Below, piece by piece: positions 1-9,305 of a DNA stretch of 64,000 nt. Source of the DNA: Mariniblastus sp. (GTDB lineage: Bacteria > Planctomycetota > Planctomycetia > Pirellulales > Pirellulaceae). Made by a program: the position numbers and the translations under genes. The stretch is from NCBI GenBank assembly GCA_022447555.1, contig JAKVBF010000002.1:62001-126000 (forward strand). The letters run 5' to 3'. The notes beneath the pieces were generated by a model. That model made no database searches. It was not told the origin of the DNA and saw only the letters and a list, made by a program, of their open reading frames with translations. How positions within the stretch are numbered: the stretch's first letter is position 1; each line of letters starts with the position of its first letter.

Positions 1-665
1 TCACACCAGAGTTGCAATTAATGGCCTCACAGGGTTATGTCGTCTTTTATATGAATCCTCGCGGCAGCACTAGTTATGGGGCCGATTTTGCCAACCTCAT
101 CCACCACAACTACCCAGGCAACGACTACGACGACTTGATGAGCGGCGTGAGTAGCGTCGAGCAACGTTTTAATATTGACCCTGAAAATTTATTTGTCACA
201 GGTGGCAGTGGAGGCGGTGTTTTGACCAGTTGGATCGTATGCAAGACCGATCGGTTTCGGGCGGCCGTCGTATGCAAACCGGTTATCAACTGGTATAGCT
301 TTGCATTGACCGCGGACATGTACAATTATTTTTACAAGTACTGGTTTCCGGGCCTCCCATGGGAACACCAGGAACAATACATGGAAAGATCTCCCATTTC
401 CCATGTGGGAAACGTAACCACCCCCACCATGCTTTTGACCGGAACCGAGGATTACCGAACCCCAATGTCGGAAACCGAGCAATTTTACCAAGCCCTGAAG
501 TTGCAGAAGGTGGATACGGCGTTGGTTCGCATACCGGGCGCATCCCACAGTATTGGGGCGCGTCCTAGTCAACTGATCGCCAAAGTGGTCCACGTATTGA
601 AATGGTTTGACAACCATCGCCACAAAAATGATAAGGCCCCTCAGCATCAGACCCCTGAGCCGTAG
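1..665 (+). CDS. S9-family serine peptidase (prolyl oligopeptidase type), C-terminal part
   Basis: The reading frame enters from the left edge (first full codon at 3), so only the C-terminal catalytic domain is present and the N-terminal beta-propeller lies outside the window. The alpha/beta-hydrolase elements are clear: the strand leading to the NPRGS oxyanion region, the nucleophile elbow GGSGGG with the serine codon at 207-209, the acid in LLTGTEDYRTP, and the histidine in PGASHSIG. This arrangement is typical of acylaminoacyl-peptidase-like S9 enzymes, which cleave short peptides. Whether it is exported cannot be told without the N-terminus. Nothing suggests a pseudogene; it ends normally with TAG. 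Confidence 0.9.
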   Translation, partial: TPELQLMASQGYVVFYMNPRGSTSYGADFANLIHHNYPGNDYDDLMSGVSSVEQRFNIDPENLFVTGGSGGGVLTSWIVCKTDRFRAAVVCKPVINWYSFALTADMYNYFYKYWFPGLPWEHQEQYMERSPISHVGNVTTPTMLLTGTEDYRTPMSETEQFYQALKLQKVDTALVRIPGASHSIGARPSQLIAKVVHVLKWFDNHRHKNDKAPQHQTPEP

Positions 666-1009
666 ATGCTGCTGGCAACCTTCACGCTCTGCTTCGAGCT
701 GCAAGAAACGGAAAAGAGAAGCTGATTCAGAGACATTCTGTCTGTCAGACGACTGAAATCTGCTCTGCACAGGCCCGCCAAAGCCCTCGTGCTGCAGTAG
801 GGTACTGGATTGGTATGAAGTCTTAATAACCAGTCGTGAAACGCTCGATTCGGCACTAGCCGGCAAAAGCATATTGGTTAAAATGCCGACTGTTCTTTGA
901 CGTACAACTACCACCTCGGCCAGCCGATCTTGCTGCGCGCCTCACTTGCAAAATCGCGGTGCCGCCTGGCTCGAACGCCCGATGTTTTAACCGATTCTAA
1001 GGGGATATT
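666..1009. other. intergenic, no gene seen
   Basis: This is the leader of the gcv genes. Frames crossing it on the minus strand are antisense to the peptidase and resemble no family. I looked for a glycine riboswitch ahead of gcvT and did not find its conserved core. A purine-rich AAGGGG at about 999-1004 serves as the ribosome binding site of gcvT. Confidence 0.6.
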
Positions 1010-2128
1010 GTGACCTCCGTTGAACAACTTCTCAAAACTCCTTTCCATCAGTGGCACTCTGAACACCACGGCCGGATGGTAGATTTTGCCGGCTGGTCCA
1101 TGCCGGTCCAGTACCAGAGCATCATGGATGAACATCACCAGACCCGCAATTCGGTCGGCGTTTTTGACGTCTCTCATATGGGTCGGCTGTTTTTCAAAGG
1201 TACCGCAATTGACCAATTTCTCGACACCCTGACGACCCGCCGCGTCGCAGGAGTCGATGTCGGGCGGATTCGATACTCGTTAATGACCAATGAATCCGGC
1301 GGTATTCTAGATGACGTCCTCGTCTACCATCTAGCAGATGCAAGTGGAGCCCCATTTCACATGATGGTGGTCAACGCGAGCAACCGTGAAAAAATTGTTA
1401 CTTGGATCAATTCTCAAATACCCTCTCAAAGCGATATTGCCGTGGACGACCGTACGCTTTCAACCGCCATGATTGCCATTCAAGGGCCCAAAGCCAATGC
1501 GATGGTGGCCAGCATGTGTTCGGTAAACCCCGCTGACCTCAAATATTACACCGGTACCGCCGCAACCCTGAGTGATGTTTCCATGATTCTCAGTCGCACT
1601 GGCTACACCGGTGAAGATGGATGCGAACTGATCGTCGACAGCGAGCAAGCTCAAGCTGTCTGGGACAAGGTGATCCAAGCGGCAGCTGTACTAGGTGGCG
1701 GGGCGACCGGCTTGGCGGCTCGCGACACGCTGCGGCTTGAAGCCGCTATGCCACTTTACGGGCACGAACTGGGAGAGGAGATTAACCCGGCCCAAACCGA
1801 TCTACAATTCGCGATCAATCTTAAAGATAGGAATTTTGTCGGACGAGACGCGATCTTAGCTGCCAAAAATGATGCTTCGCTTCCGGTCAGAGTCGGCCTT
1901 GAGTTGGAGGGGAAACGAGCAGCGCGAGAGGATTGCGAAATCTTCGTCGATGAAAACAAAATTGGAGTCGTCACCAGCGGCACCTTTGCTCCAACGGTAC
2001 AAAAGTCGATTTCCATGGGCTATATCGAACCCGCATTTACTGCTCCCGGAACATTAGTAGAAATAGACATTCGAGGAAAGCGAGCCGCCGCCAAGATCGT
2101 CTCACTTCCTTTTTACTCGCGTAGTTGA
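1010..2128 (+). CDS. gcvT: Aminomethyltransferase, glycine cleavage T-protein
   Basis: T-protein of the glycine cleavage system. It moves the one-carbon unit from the aminomethyl-lipoyl arm of GcvH to tetrahydrofolate and releases ammonia. The 372-residue product has the family length. It shows the N-terminal folate-binding domain (FDVSHMGR, residues 52-59), the SGGILDD segment with the catalytic Asp at about residue 101, VNASNREK, and the C-terminal GCV_T barrel (TSGTFAPT). It starts with GTG behind AAGGGG. gcvH follows after a 70-bp gap, then gcvP, in the order T-H-P. Confidence 0.97.
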   Translation: MTSVEQLLKTPFHQWHSEHHGRMVDFAGWSMPVQYQSIMDEHHQTRNSVGVFDVSHMGRLFFKGTAIDQFLDTLTTRRVAGVDVGRIRYSLMTNESGGILDDVLVYHLADASGAPFHMMVVNASNREKIVTWINSQIPSQSDIAVDDRTLSTAMIAIQGPKANAMVASMCSVNPADLKYYTGTAATLSDVSMILSRTGYTGEDGCELIVDSEQAQAVWDKVIQAAAVLGGGATGLAARDTLRLEAAMPLYGHELGEEINPAQTDLQFAINLKDRNFVGRDAILAAKNDASLPVRVGLELEGKRAAREDCEIFVDENKIGVVTSGTFAPTVQKSISMGYIEPAFTAPGTLVEIDIRGKRAAAKIVSLPFYSRS

Positions 2129-2198
2129 CCTACAACTGGGCCGAATTATCGAATCATTCAAACAACTGAAACCAACACCTCGAAATTGGAGATGCCAA

Positions 2199-2591
2199 GT
2201 GAGTCCAGAACAATTGTTGTATGCAGAGTCACACGAATGGGTGCACGTTGAAGAGAAAGACGCGGACAAAATTGCCACCATTGGAATATCTGCGCATGCC
2301 GTCGAAGCACTGACCGACCTCGTGTATATGGACTTACCCGCGGTGGGCGCGACCGTAACGTCGGGCGAGCCGTTCGGCGAAGTCGAATCCGTAAAAGCCA
2401 CCAGTGAGTTATACAGCCCGGTCGATGGCGAAGTCATCGAAGCCAACACGGAATTACCGGACAACTTAGAAATACTCGGCACGGACCCTTACATCGCAGG
2501 CTGGATCATTAAAGTAAAATTATCCAACGTTGATGCCATTGGCAAATTGATGGATCACACTGCCTACGAGAAAATGTGCTGTGATTCATAA
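2199..2591 (+). CDS. gcvH: Glycine cleavage system H-protein
   Basis: Lipoyl carrier protein of the glycine cleavage system, 130 residues. The lipoylation motif GEVESVKATSELYSPVDGEV is intact, with the modified lysine at residue 66. The N-terminal HEWV and the C-terminal region ending WIIKVKLSN are typical. The start is GTG, preceded by TTGGAGAT. It shuttles the aminomethyl group between GcvP and GcvT and must be charged with octanoyl/lipoyl, which fits the LipM-like gene just past gcvP. Confidence 0.97.
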   Translation: MSPEQLLYAESHEWVHVEEKDADKIATIGISAHAVEALTDLVYMDLPAVGATVTSGEPFGEVESVKATSELYSPVDGEVIEANTELPDNLEILGTDPYIAGWIIKVKLSNVDAIGKLMDHTAYEKMCCDS

Positions 2592-2670
2592 CCCACTGAA
2601 TGCCCATTCAATTTGAGTATCCATTCCCTACCACCCGACGGCCGGATCTTGTATCGGCAAAGGGTTTTTC

Positions 2671-5634
2671 GTGAGCTTGAAAATGACCACCAAAACCATC
2701 GAACATGAAGCGATTGACCAGTTGACCGGACAGGATGAATTCATCAACCGTCACATCGGACCTAGCCAATTGGAAATCCAAGAGATGCTGGAAACCGTAG
2801 GCGCCTCTTCGTTAGAAGACTTGATACAAACGACTATTCCAGCCAGTATTGCTCTGGAGCACTTGTTGGATCTTCCGCGTCCCTCTTCGGAATCGGAAAC
2901 GCTCAAGAAACTCGCTGAGTACGCTGAACAGAATCAAGTATTTCGTTCGTTCATCGGCATGGGCTATCACGGAACTCACGTACCGGCGGTCATCTTGCGA
3001 AATGTACTGGAGAATCCAGGGTGGTACACCGCTTACACACCTTATCAGGCAGAAATCGCTCAGGGCAGGTTGGAGTCTCTGCTCAACTTCCAACAGATGA
3101 TCATGGACATGACAGCGATGGACATGGCCAATGCCTCGTTATTAGATGAAGCGACTGCTGCTGCAGAAGCGATGACGCTATGCAAACGGGCAGGTAAACA
3201 ACCATCCAACCTCTTTTTTGTAGCCGATGATGTCCACCCTCAAACAATCGATGTTCTGCAAACTCGGGCTGAGTATTTCGGCTTCGAAATAGTCCTCGGA
3301 TCTCCCAACGAAATGAATGACCACGACCTGTTTGGGGCGTTATTGCAGTACCCCGGCACCTACGGCCAAGTCAATGATCTCACGGAACTCATTGAGTCTG
3401 CCCACGATCAAAAAGCACTGGTAGCCGTCTCGAGTGATCTATTGAGTTTGGCACTTTTAAAACCACCGGGCGAGATGGGAGCGGATATAGTTGTGGGAAG
3501 TGCCCAAAGATTTGGCGTTCCAATGGGCTACGGCGGCCCTCACGCCGCTTTTTTTGCAACCAGAGATGCTTACAAGCGATCCGCACCGGGTCGTATCATT
3601 GGCGTTTCGCGTGATATTCGTGGAAAAACGGCGCTGCGAATGGCGATGCAAACACGCGAACAGCACATTCGACGAGACAAAGCCACCTCTAATATCTGCA
3701 CAGCTCAAGCCTTGTTAGCAAACATGGCGGGGCTGTTTGCCGTGTACCATGGCCCGGAAGGGATTCGAGAGATTGCCACTCGAGTCAACCGGCTGACGAC
3801 CCTGTTGGCTGCGGGTTTGGAGCGTTTAGGATTTACGATTCAACAAACCGGATTTTTCGACACACTGTCGCTGGCCACCGAACAGGCCGACGCCATCATG
3901 CGACGAGCGGTCGAACATCAATGTAATTTACGTCACTCCGAGGACGGGATTCTTGGAATCAGTTTAGACGAAACGACGACGGCTGCTGACGTCGAATTAT
4001 TGTGGTCGATTTTCTCGGGTGAAGTAGCACCATTCACTGTGGAGGACCTCGACTCAAACTCGGAAGTCGCCCCCAGCCGAATACCGGAGGGGCTAGAAAG
4101 AACGTCAAGTTATCTCCAACATGAGGTGTTCAATAAATTTCATTCCGAAACAGAGATGCTCCGGTATTTAAAACGTCTTGAAAATCGAGATTTCTCTTTA
4201 ACCCATGGCATGATTCCTTTGGGCTCATGCACGATGAAATTGAATGCAAGCACTGAAATGGCTCCCGTTACTTGGCCAGCATTTGCCAACATCCATCCTT
4301 TTGCCCCTCGTGATCAAACAACCGGCTATGACGCGATGATCCGAGAATTGGAAAAATGGCTTGTGGAGATCACAGGCTATGATGCCATCTCAATGCAACC
4401 CAACTCTGGCGCACAGGGCGAGTACGCTGGCCTACTGGCTATTCGTCGGTATCAAGAGAGTCTGGGTGAGTCGCATCGCAACATCTGTCTGATACCGAGT
4501 TCAGCGCACGGGACCAACCCTGCCAGCGCGAGCATGATGGGTCTTAAGGTGGTGGTCACGAAAACCGATGAAAACGGCAACATTGACATGGACGATCTTT
4601 TGGCTCGAGCTGATGAGCATGCCGAAAATCTGTCGAGCCTCATGATCACGTATCCCAGTACCCATGGCGTTTTCGAAGAGACGATTCAACAAGCATGCCA
4701 GATCATTCACGAGCGAGGTGGTCAGGTATATCTTGACGGGGCCAACATGAACGCTCTGGTCGGCTTAACCACTCCCGGCCTGATTGGCTCCGACGTTTCT
4801 CACCTGAACCTCCATAAAACCTTTTGCATTCCTCACGGGGGGGGCGGCCCTGGTATGGGGCCGATTGGCGTCAAGCAACACTTGACACCCTTCCTTCCTA
4901 ATCACGTCATCCGCCACGACAATCGGCTCTCTCCAGGGGGCGCCGTATCAGCAGCCCATTTTGGCAGCGCGGCCATCTTGCCCATCTCCTGGGCCTACAT
5001 TCACATGATGGGTGAAGAAGGCTTAACCAAGGCAACACAAGTTGCCATTTTAAATGCCAACTACATTGCCTCGAGGCTAGAGGGAAGTTACGAGGTCCTT
5101 TACAAAGGGCGAAATGACCGGGTCGCTCATGAATGCATTGTCGATATACGCCCTATCCAGGCGGCCTGCGGAATTGATGAAAAAGACATCGCAAAACGTC
5201 TGATGGACTACGGATTCCATGCTCCCACGATGTCATGGCCCGTACCGGGAACCATTATGATCGAGCCCACCGAAAGCGAATCCAAACACGAATTGGATCG
5301 CTTCTGTGATGCAATGTTGGAAATTCGCAAGGAAATTAGCCAAGTTGAAAACGGGGAACTATCAGCGGATGAAAGTCTACCTCGCAATGCTCCCCACACC
5401 GTCTATGAAATTGCCGAGGAGAATTGGACCTACCATGATTCTTCAGGCACAACCGGTGAGAAAAACACAACCGTTCGAAGGTATTCCCGAAATGCCGCGG
5501 TTTTCCCCAGCCCTGCTACAAGGCTCTCGAAATTTTGGCCCTTCGTTAATCGAATTGACGATGTCTACGGCGACCGTAATTTCGTTTGTAGCTGCCCGCC
5601 TCTTACGGCCTATGAAGATGACCTTGACGAATAG
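2671..5634 (+). CDS. gcvP: Glycine dehydrogenase (decarboxylating), single-chain P-protein
   Basis: PLP-dependent glycine decarboxylase of the cleavage system. At 987 residues it is the one-piece form, with both halves fused rather than split as GcvPA/GcvPB. The PLP lysine lies in HLNLHKTF at residue 716 (codon at 4816), followed by a glycine-rich loop. The C-terminus ends in the usual region [15 protein letters not shown] and CSCPP. The GTG at 2671 follows AAAGGG with about 7 bp spacing; an ATG at 2683 is a less well placed alternative. Confidence 0.96.
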   Translation: MSLKMTTKTIEHEAIDQLTGQDEFINRHIGPSQLEIQEMLETVGASSLEDLIQTTIPASIALEHLLDLPRPSSESETLKKLAEYAEQNQVFRSFIGMGYHGTHVPAVILRNVLENPGWYTAYTPYQAEIAQGRLESLLNFQQMIMDMTAMDMANASLLDEATAAAEAMTLCKRAGKQPSNLFFVADDVHPQTIDVLQTRAEYFGFEIVLGSPNEMNDHDLFGALLQYPGTYGQVNDLTELIESAHDQKALVAVSSDLLSLALLKPPGEMGADIVVGSAQRFGVPMGYGGPHAAFFATRDAYKRSAPGRIIGVSRDIRGKTALRMAMQTREQHIRRDKATSNICTAQALLANMAGLFAVYHGPEGIREIATRVNRLTTLLAAGLERLGFTIQQTGFFDTLSLATEQADAIMRRAVEHQCNLRHSEDGILGISLDETTTAADVELLWSIFSGEVAPFTVEDLDSNSEVAPSRIPEGLERTSSYLQHEVFNKFHSETEMLRYLKRLENRDFSLTHGMIPLGSCTMKLNASTEMAPVTWPAFANIHPFAPRDQTTGYDAMIRELEKWLVEITGYDAISMQPNSGAQGEYAGLLAIRRYQESLGESHRNICLIPSSAHGTNPASASMMGLKVVVTKTDENGNIDMDDLLARADEHAENLSSLMITYPSTHGVFEETIQQACQIIHERGGQVYLDGANMNALVGLTTPGLIGSDVSHLNLHKTFCIPHGGGGPGMGPIGVKQHLTPFLPNHVIRHDNRLSPGGAVSAAHFGSAAILPISWAYIHMMGEEGLTKATQVAILNANYIASRLEGSYEVLYKGRNDRVAHECIVDIRPIQAACGIDEKDIAKRLMDYGFHAPTMSWPVPGTIMIEPTESESKHELDRFCDAMLEIRKEISQVENGELSADESLPRNAPHTVYEIAEENWTYHDSSGTTGEKNTTVRRYSRNAAVFPSPATRLSKFWPFVNRIDDVYGDRNFVCSCPPLTAYEDDLDE

Positions 5635-5664
5635 GACGTCCCGTTTCCCTTGACTTAGCAAACT

Positions 5665-6429
5665 ATGAAAAACACCTGTCGATTGATCATTGATCCTCCG
5701 GCCGCCGGCAGCTGGAATATGTCAGTGGATCAAGCGCTGATGGAAACAGCAGATACGTACGCACAGCCGACGCTGCGGATTTACAACTGGCACCCCGCAA
5801 CCCTGAGTCTTGGTTATTTCCAATCCTACGAAACGCGACTGGCTCACAAGGAAAGTCTCGGTTGCACATGCGTGCGTCGTTCAACTGGGGGTGGAGCGAT
5901 TTTGCACGATCAGGAAATCACCTATAGCCTTTGCGTACCGAGTGCGAACCGATGGTCCAAAAAAAACACAGAGCTCTACGATCTGATACACCAAGCCACA
6001 ATCGAAACGCTTCGGCAATGGAATATCGCCGCTCAGCTATTTCCCAAGATTCCAGAGAAAACTAGTGCACAAAAGACCAAGGAAAAAAATCAAGCATTCC
6101 TTTGTTTTGAGCGTCGGACGTCGGGTGATGTTATCTTGGATCAATTCAAGATCGGAGGCAGCGCTCAACGTCGCTCCCGGAACGCACTCTTGCAGCACGG
6201 CAGTATCCTTCTCGCAAAATCAACCTACGCACCCCAACTACCTGGCATCCAAGATCTGTCAGGAAAACTGATCGATCGAGATGAACTCACGGAAGCCTGG
6301 ATTCAATCCGTTAACCGTCAATTAAAGTTCGATTTTCTTCCAGCACAACTTTCAGAAAATGAATTTCAAACTACGGAAAAAATTGAGAACGAACGGTACG
6401 TTAGAAAACAGTGGAATGAAAAGCGGTAG
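5665..6429 (+). CDS. LipM-like octanoyltransferase (BPL/LplA family)
   Basis: Member of the biotin/lipoate ligase fold, 254 residues, beginning 30 bp after gcvP. Visible motifs are RRSTGGGAILHDQEITYS (71-88) and KIGGSAQ with the conserved lysine at 162, followed by LQHGSILL. A cysteine at 147 in LCFER sits where Bacillus LipM has its acyl-accepting Cys, just ahead of the lysine motif. This favours an ACP-dependent octanoyltransferase over an ATP-dependent ligase. From position I infer that it modifies the neighbouring GcvH. Lipoate-protein ligase remains the alternative. The last 25 residues are polar and look variable. Confidence 0.8.
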   Translation: MKNTCRLIIDPPAAGSWNMSVDQALMETADTYAQPTLRIYNWHPATLSLGYFQSYETRLAHKESLGCTCVRRSTGGGAILHDQEITYSLCVPSANRWSKKNTELYDLIHQATIETLRQWNIAAQLFPKIPEKTSAQKTKEKNQAFLCFERRTSGDVILDQFKIGGSAQRRSRNALLQHGSILLAKSTYAPQLPGIQDLSGKLIDRDELTEAWIQSVNRQLKFDFLPAQLSENEFQTTEKIENERYVRKQWNEKR

Positions 6430-6709
6430 CCACCATTTCCAGCCTTCACTTTGAGGTGACCTTACCGATTAGGCTAGATTTCGGCGCATTTTCTATTAGT
6501 CGTAGGAGAAACGTAAAGAATTTAACGCGAGTTTTAGGTATGTACCTTGGAGCGATTTGACATAAATTTTTTGTGAAGATAAAATTAAGTAAATCAGACG
6601 AAAACCTGTGGGTATTTTTCTAATCGCATTTTTGACCGGCGCGGACGAGATCGTCCGACACAAGCAACCCAGTCAAGATGGCAACTCAGGTTCAGAAAAA
6701 AGGCGTCGA

Positions 6710-7429
6710 ATGCAAGTAGTATTGAAAGTAGTTGGCGGGAAAAATGATGGCCGGGAGATCGTCATCAGTGTTCCTGAGTTCATTATTGGACGCGGTGAAA
6801 CCGCGCATCTTCGCCCATCAAGTGATCTTATTAGCCGTGAGCATTGCGCCATCCGTATCAAGGAGGGGCAAGTCACCCTGGATGATCTAAGTAGTCGCAA
6901 CGGCACCTTTGTTAACGGAGAGCAATTGGCCAATACCCACGTGGTCAAATCGGGTGATTCACTCCGGGTGGGCCGACTTCAATTCAACTTGCTAATTGAT
7001 CCGGTTAAAGCTGGTAGTAAGAAACCGAAAGTGAACAATGCCGTTGAAGCCGCCTCACGCACAATGGAAGAAAAGCCTCGAAATCCTGAATCCATCGAAG
7101 ATAGTATCACCGACTGGCTCGCCGCTCCCGACGACGCCGAGCCACGACGAGATTTTGGAAAGGCCGAGACCGTCCAATTCAACATCTCGGACACCACTAC
7201 CATCGACTCGGTGAACCCCGCCGATTCTACCGGGAGTTCAGATGCTTCCAGTGATACTGAAGAAGGCGAAGAGGATTCCGAAGAGGAACTTGGAGAAGAA
7301 GAGGCGTCGGAGACCACCAAGAAGAAAAAGAAGGCTTATGGTAAACTACCACCTCGACCCAAATTCAGTCACGATGACTCCACGACAGCTGCCGGCGACG
7401 TATTGAAAAAGTTTTTCAACCGTCGTTAA
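6710..7429 (+). CDS. FHA-domain protein with acidic tail
   Basis: Forkhead-associated domain at residues 1-97. It has the phosphothreonine-binding signature GRG (27-29), SREHC (42-46) and SSRNGTFVNG (61-70). FHA proteins bind phosphothreonine peptides, usually made by Hanks-type kinases. The rest is low complexity: a linker with ETVQF and a run of Thr/Ser, a Glu-rich stretch, a lysine run, and a basic end. The frame is open upstream to a GTG at 6608, but family members begin at the MQVVLK strand, and ATG 6710 has AAAAGG ahead. Soluble, no membrane segment. The partner is unknown. Confidence 0.85.
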   Translation: MQVVLKVVGGKNDGREIVISVPEFIIGRGETAHLRPSSDLISREHCAIRIKEGQVTLDDLSSRNGTFVNGEQLANTHVVKSGDSLRVGRLQFNLLIDPVKAGSKKPKVNNAVEAASRTMEEKPRNPESIEDSITDWLAAPDDAEPRRDFGKAETVQFNISDTTTIDSVNPADSTGSSDASSDTEEGEEDSEEELGEEEASETTKKKKKAYGKLPPRPKFSHDDSTTAAGDVLKKFFNRR

Positions 7430-7852
7430 TCGGTCCTCGTTAAAACATCACGAAACGCTGGCAAGTTGAAATTGCCGGCGTTTTTTTATGCCCGCTCAGT
7501 CTCCTTCTCCGCAGACCAGCTATCACAACAGTACCCGGATCATTGAGTCTCCCTCGAATGTTTTAACGAAGCTCGTTGATTGGCATCTCGTTACGGCGCG
7601 TCTGCCTTGTTGAAAAAATAGTTGAAGCAGGTCACCCTCTGCTTCAATCAAAAATGTCGTTTAAAATCCGCCGGTTTTACCTGTACTAATCGTTACAGAC
7701 GGATCACCCGAACGATCTTTAATCTTTACCTGTTCCGAAATTTCTTTTTTCCCCGGAAAGTTGACCTACATGCGCTATTTTTACTCGGGCAGTTACCCAA
7801 ATGAGAAAGCACTTACACGTTCAACTCAATCCAACTTGCATGGGAATTTCAG
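7430..7852. other. intergenic, terminator then nothing recognised
   Basis: Holds the FHA gene terminator at 7454-7487. The remaining 365 bp have no frame resembling a protein; a 60-codon frame at 7622-7804 has no ribosome binding site and odd composition. Presumably this is the promoter region of the small gene at 7853. Confidence 0.5.
7454..7487 (+). terminator. Rho-independent terminator after FHA gene
   Basis: An 11-bp stem, AACGCTGGCAA (7454-7464) with TTGCCGGCGTT (7472-7482), a 7-nt loop and a run of seven T at 7481-7487. One G-T pair interrupts the stem. It lies 25 bp after the FHA stop codon. Confidence 0.9.
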
Positions 7853-8239
7853 ATGGCGACAAAAAAAGAAACCAAGAACACGGGCATTGAATCACAGTCA
7901 TCCATTAGTCAATTGAACGAAACGGGTCGTCGCGATCAAGAAGATCGACGTCAGAAAAATACCGAAGTATCAGGGGAGCGTCGAAAGGTGAAACGCCGTC
8001 GCCAAATTGATCCAACAACATGCGAACGTGAGTACAATGCCTCGGAAATTGAATTCATGCAAGCAATGGATGACTACAAGCGTGCAAGCGGTCGAATGTT
8101 TCCCACTTGCAGCGAAATCTTGGAAGTCATCATTCATCTTGGCTATCGTCAAATTGCAGAACACGGCCAAAACTACCAAGCCGAGCTGGATTCCGACATG
8201 AGCCAAGCGAACGCAGCCGTCATTGAAGAAATTGCCTAG
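7853..8239 (+). CDS. Small basic protein, conserved planctomycetal type
   Basis: No characterised family recognised. The 128-residue product has a highly charged N-terminal half (many Arg/Lys/Glu, including [14 protein letters not shown]) and a helical second half with [13 protein letters not shown] and [14 protein letters not shown]. It resembles short proteins that recur in planctomycete genomes, though I cannot name a family. There is no signal peptide or membrane segment. ATG start. It is single, with a strong terminator downstream. The basic stretch could contact nucleic acid, but that is speculation. Confidence 0.75.
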   Translation: MATKKETKNTGIESQSSISQLNETGRRDQEDRRQKNTEVSGERRKVKRRRQIDPTTCEREYNASEIEFMQAMDDYKRASGRMFPTCSEILEVIIHLGYRQIAEHGQNYQAELDSDMSQANAAVIEEIA

Positions 8240-8268
8240 TTTAATATCTGCTTGCAGTCCGACACCGA

Positions 8269-8294
8269 AAACCGTCTTTTAAGGCGGTTTTTTT
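8269..8294 (+). terminator. Rho-independent terminator after small basic protein gene
   Basis: An 8-bp stem, AAACCGTC (8269-8276) with GGCGGTTT (8283-8290), a 6-nt loop and a T run through 8294, 30 bp after the stop codon. Confidence 0.88.
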
Positions 8295-8378
8295 CGTTGA
8301 TATTGTTTGGCGGGTCAACATGGTCTAAAGTTCCGCGTCGATTACTTTCTCTCGAACGTATTACCCGTGAGTTTTCAG

Positions 8379-9098
8379 ATGTCTTGCCGTACCGACCAAC
8401 CCCCGACCCGCTCTCTTTCATTACGTTCTCACGCTCTCCTAAGGTTTACCGCGGGCACCCTATTAATGTGCTCCTTTGGCTGCATGATGAATGCGGACCG
8501 TTACAACCGCCTTGGAAAAGAAGCTTTTGATGCCGGCCAGATGACGCAAGCGATCAACCAATTCCAAACAGCACTTTCCGCCGATCCCAATAACTCCGAC
8601 GCGTATTACAATCTGGCATCAAGCTATTACACTCTGGGTAAGCAAACCAACAACCCGCAGGCGCTCACTCAGGCCGAACAACTTTACCGTCAGTCAATAT
8701 CTTTAAACGATATGAATGCAGATGCTCATCGTGGTTTGGCTTGCTTGTTAGTCGATACCAACCGCAACCAAGAAGCAATGAACTCTTTAGCCGCCTGGCA
8801 GGGCAAACATCCTACAAGTGTCGAACCCCTCATCGAACTTGCACGTTTGAATCAAGAGTTCGGCAAAAGTCGTCAAGCGGCCGACCTGTTAACAGACGCC
8901 CTTTTATTGGACAACCAAAATGTGCGTGCTCTAGCCGCAATGGGTTATGTCCGGGCAAGCCAAGGGCAATACGCTCAAGCGATTCAGAATTACAATCGCG
9001 TATTACAACTGGACAACAGCCAAACTCAAGTCGCTCAGCAAATAAACGAGCTGCAAATCCGGATGGCTCAGACTGCCCAGAATCAAAATACCCGCTAA
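8379..9098 (+). CDS. TPR-repeat protein, probably exported
   Basis: Tetratricopeptide-repeat protein. Consecutive 34-residue units run from about residue 38 to 230, with typical positions such as YYNLASSYYTLG, AHRGLACLLVD and ALAAMGYVRASQGQYAQAI. TPR arrays act as protein-protein scaffolds. The N-terminus has a basic stretch, a hydrophobic segment and SFGC (Cys 35), which may be an imperfect lipobox, so an envelope lipoprotein is possible. I chose ATG 8379; an upstream in-frame start at 8307 overlaps the previous terminator region. The C-terminus is Gln/Asn-rich. Confidence 0.8.
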   Translation: MSCRTDQPPTRSLSLRSHALLRFTAGTLLMCSFGCMMNADRYNRLGKEAFDAGQMTQAINQFQTALSADPNNSDAYYNLASSYYTLGKQTNNPQALTQAEQLYRQSISLNDMNADAHRGLACLLVDTNRNQEAMNSLAAWQGKHPTSVEPLIELARLNQEFGKSRQAADLLTDALLLDNQNVRALAAMGYVRASQGQYAQAIQNYNRVLQLDNSQTQVAQQINELQIRMAQTAQNQNTR

Positions 9099-9305
9099 TT
9101 AGCTTCCGTTTTCTCCCATCTATCGGTCTCAACGTCCCTGATTCCAAACGTTACGACAAACGGCCCAAGATTCATCTGCCAATCGCCGTTTGAACCTTCT
9201 ACGATTCCAAACCACCGCCACTTTCACGTGATTTGGTAAACTATTAGAATCTGATTGGGGCGGATTCTTAGTTCGCTATTTTTTATTGATTGATTGGGTT
9301 TAGTT

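Noticed and set aside
189-914. 241-codon minus-strand frame overlapping the S9 peptidase
   Set aside because: It is antisense to a clear catalytic domain and its translation resembles no protein family.
666-1009. Possible glycine riboswitch ahead of gcvT
   Set aside because: The conserved glycine-aptamer core was not found in either orientation; only a normal ribosome binding site is visible.
7622-7804. 60-codon plus-strand frame between FHA and small basic protein genes
   Set aside because: No ribosome binding site and a Phe/Arg-rich composition unlike the neighbours.
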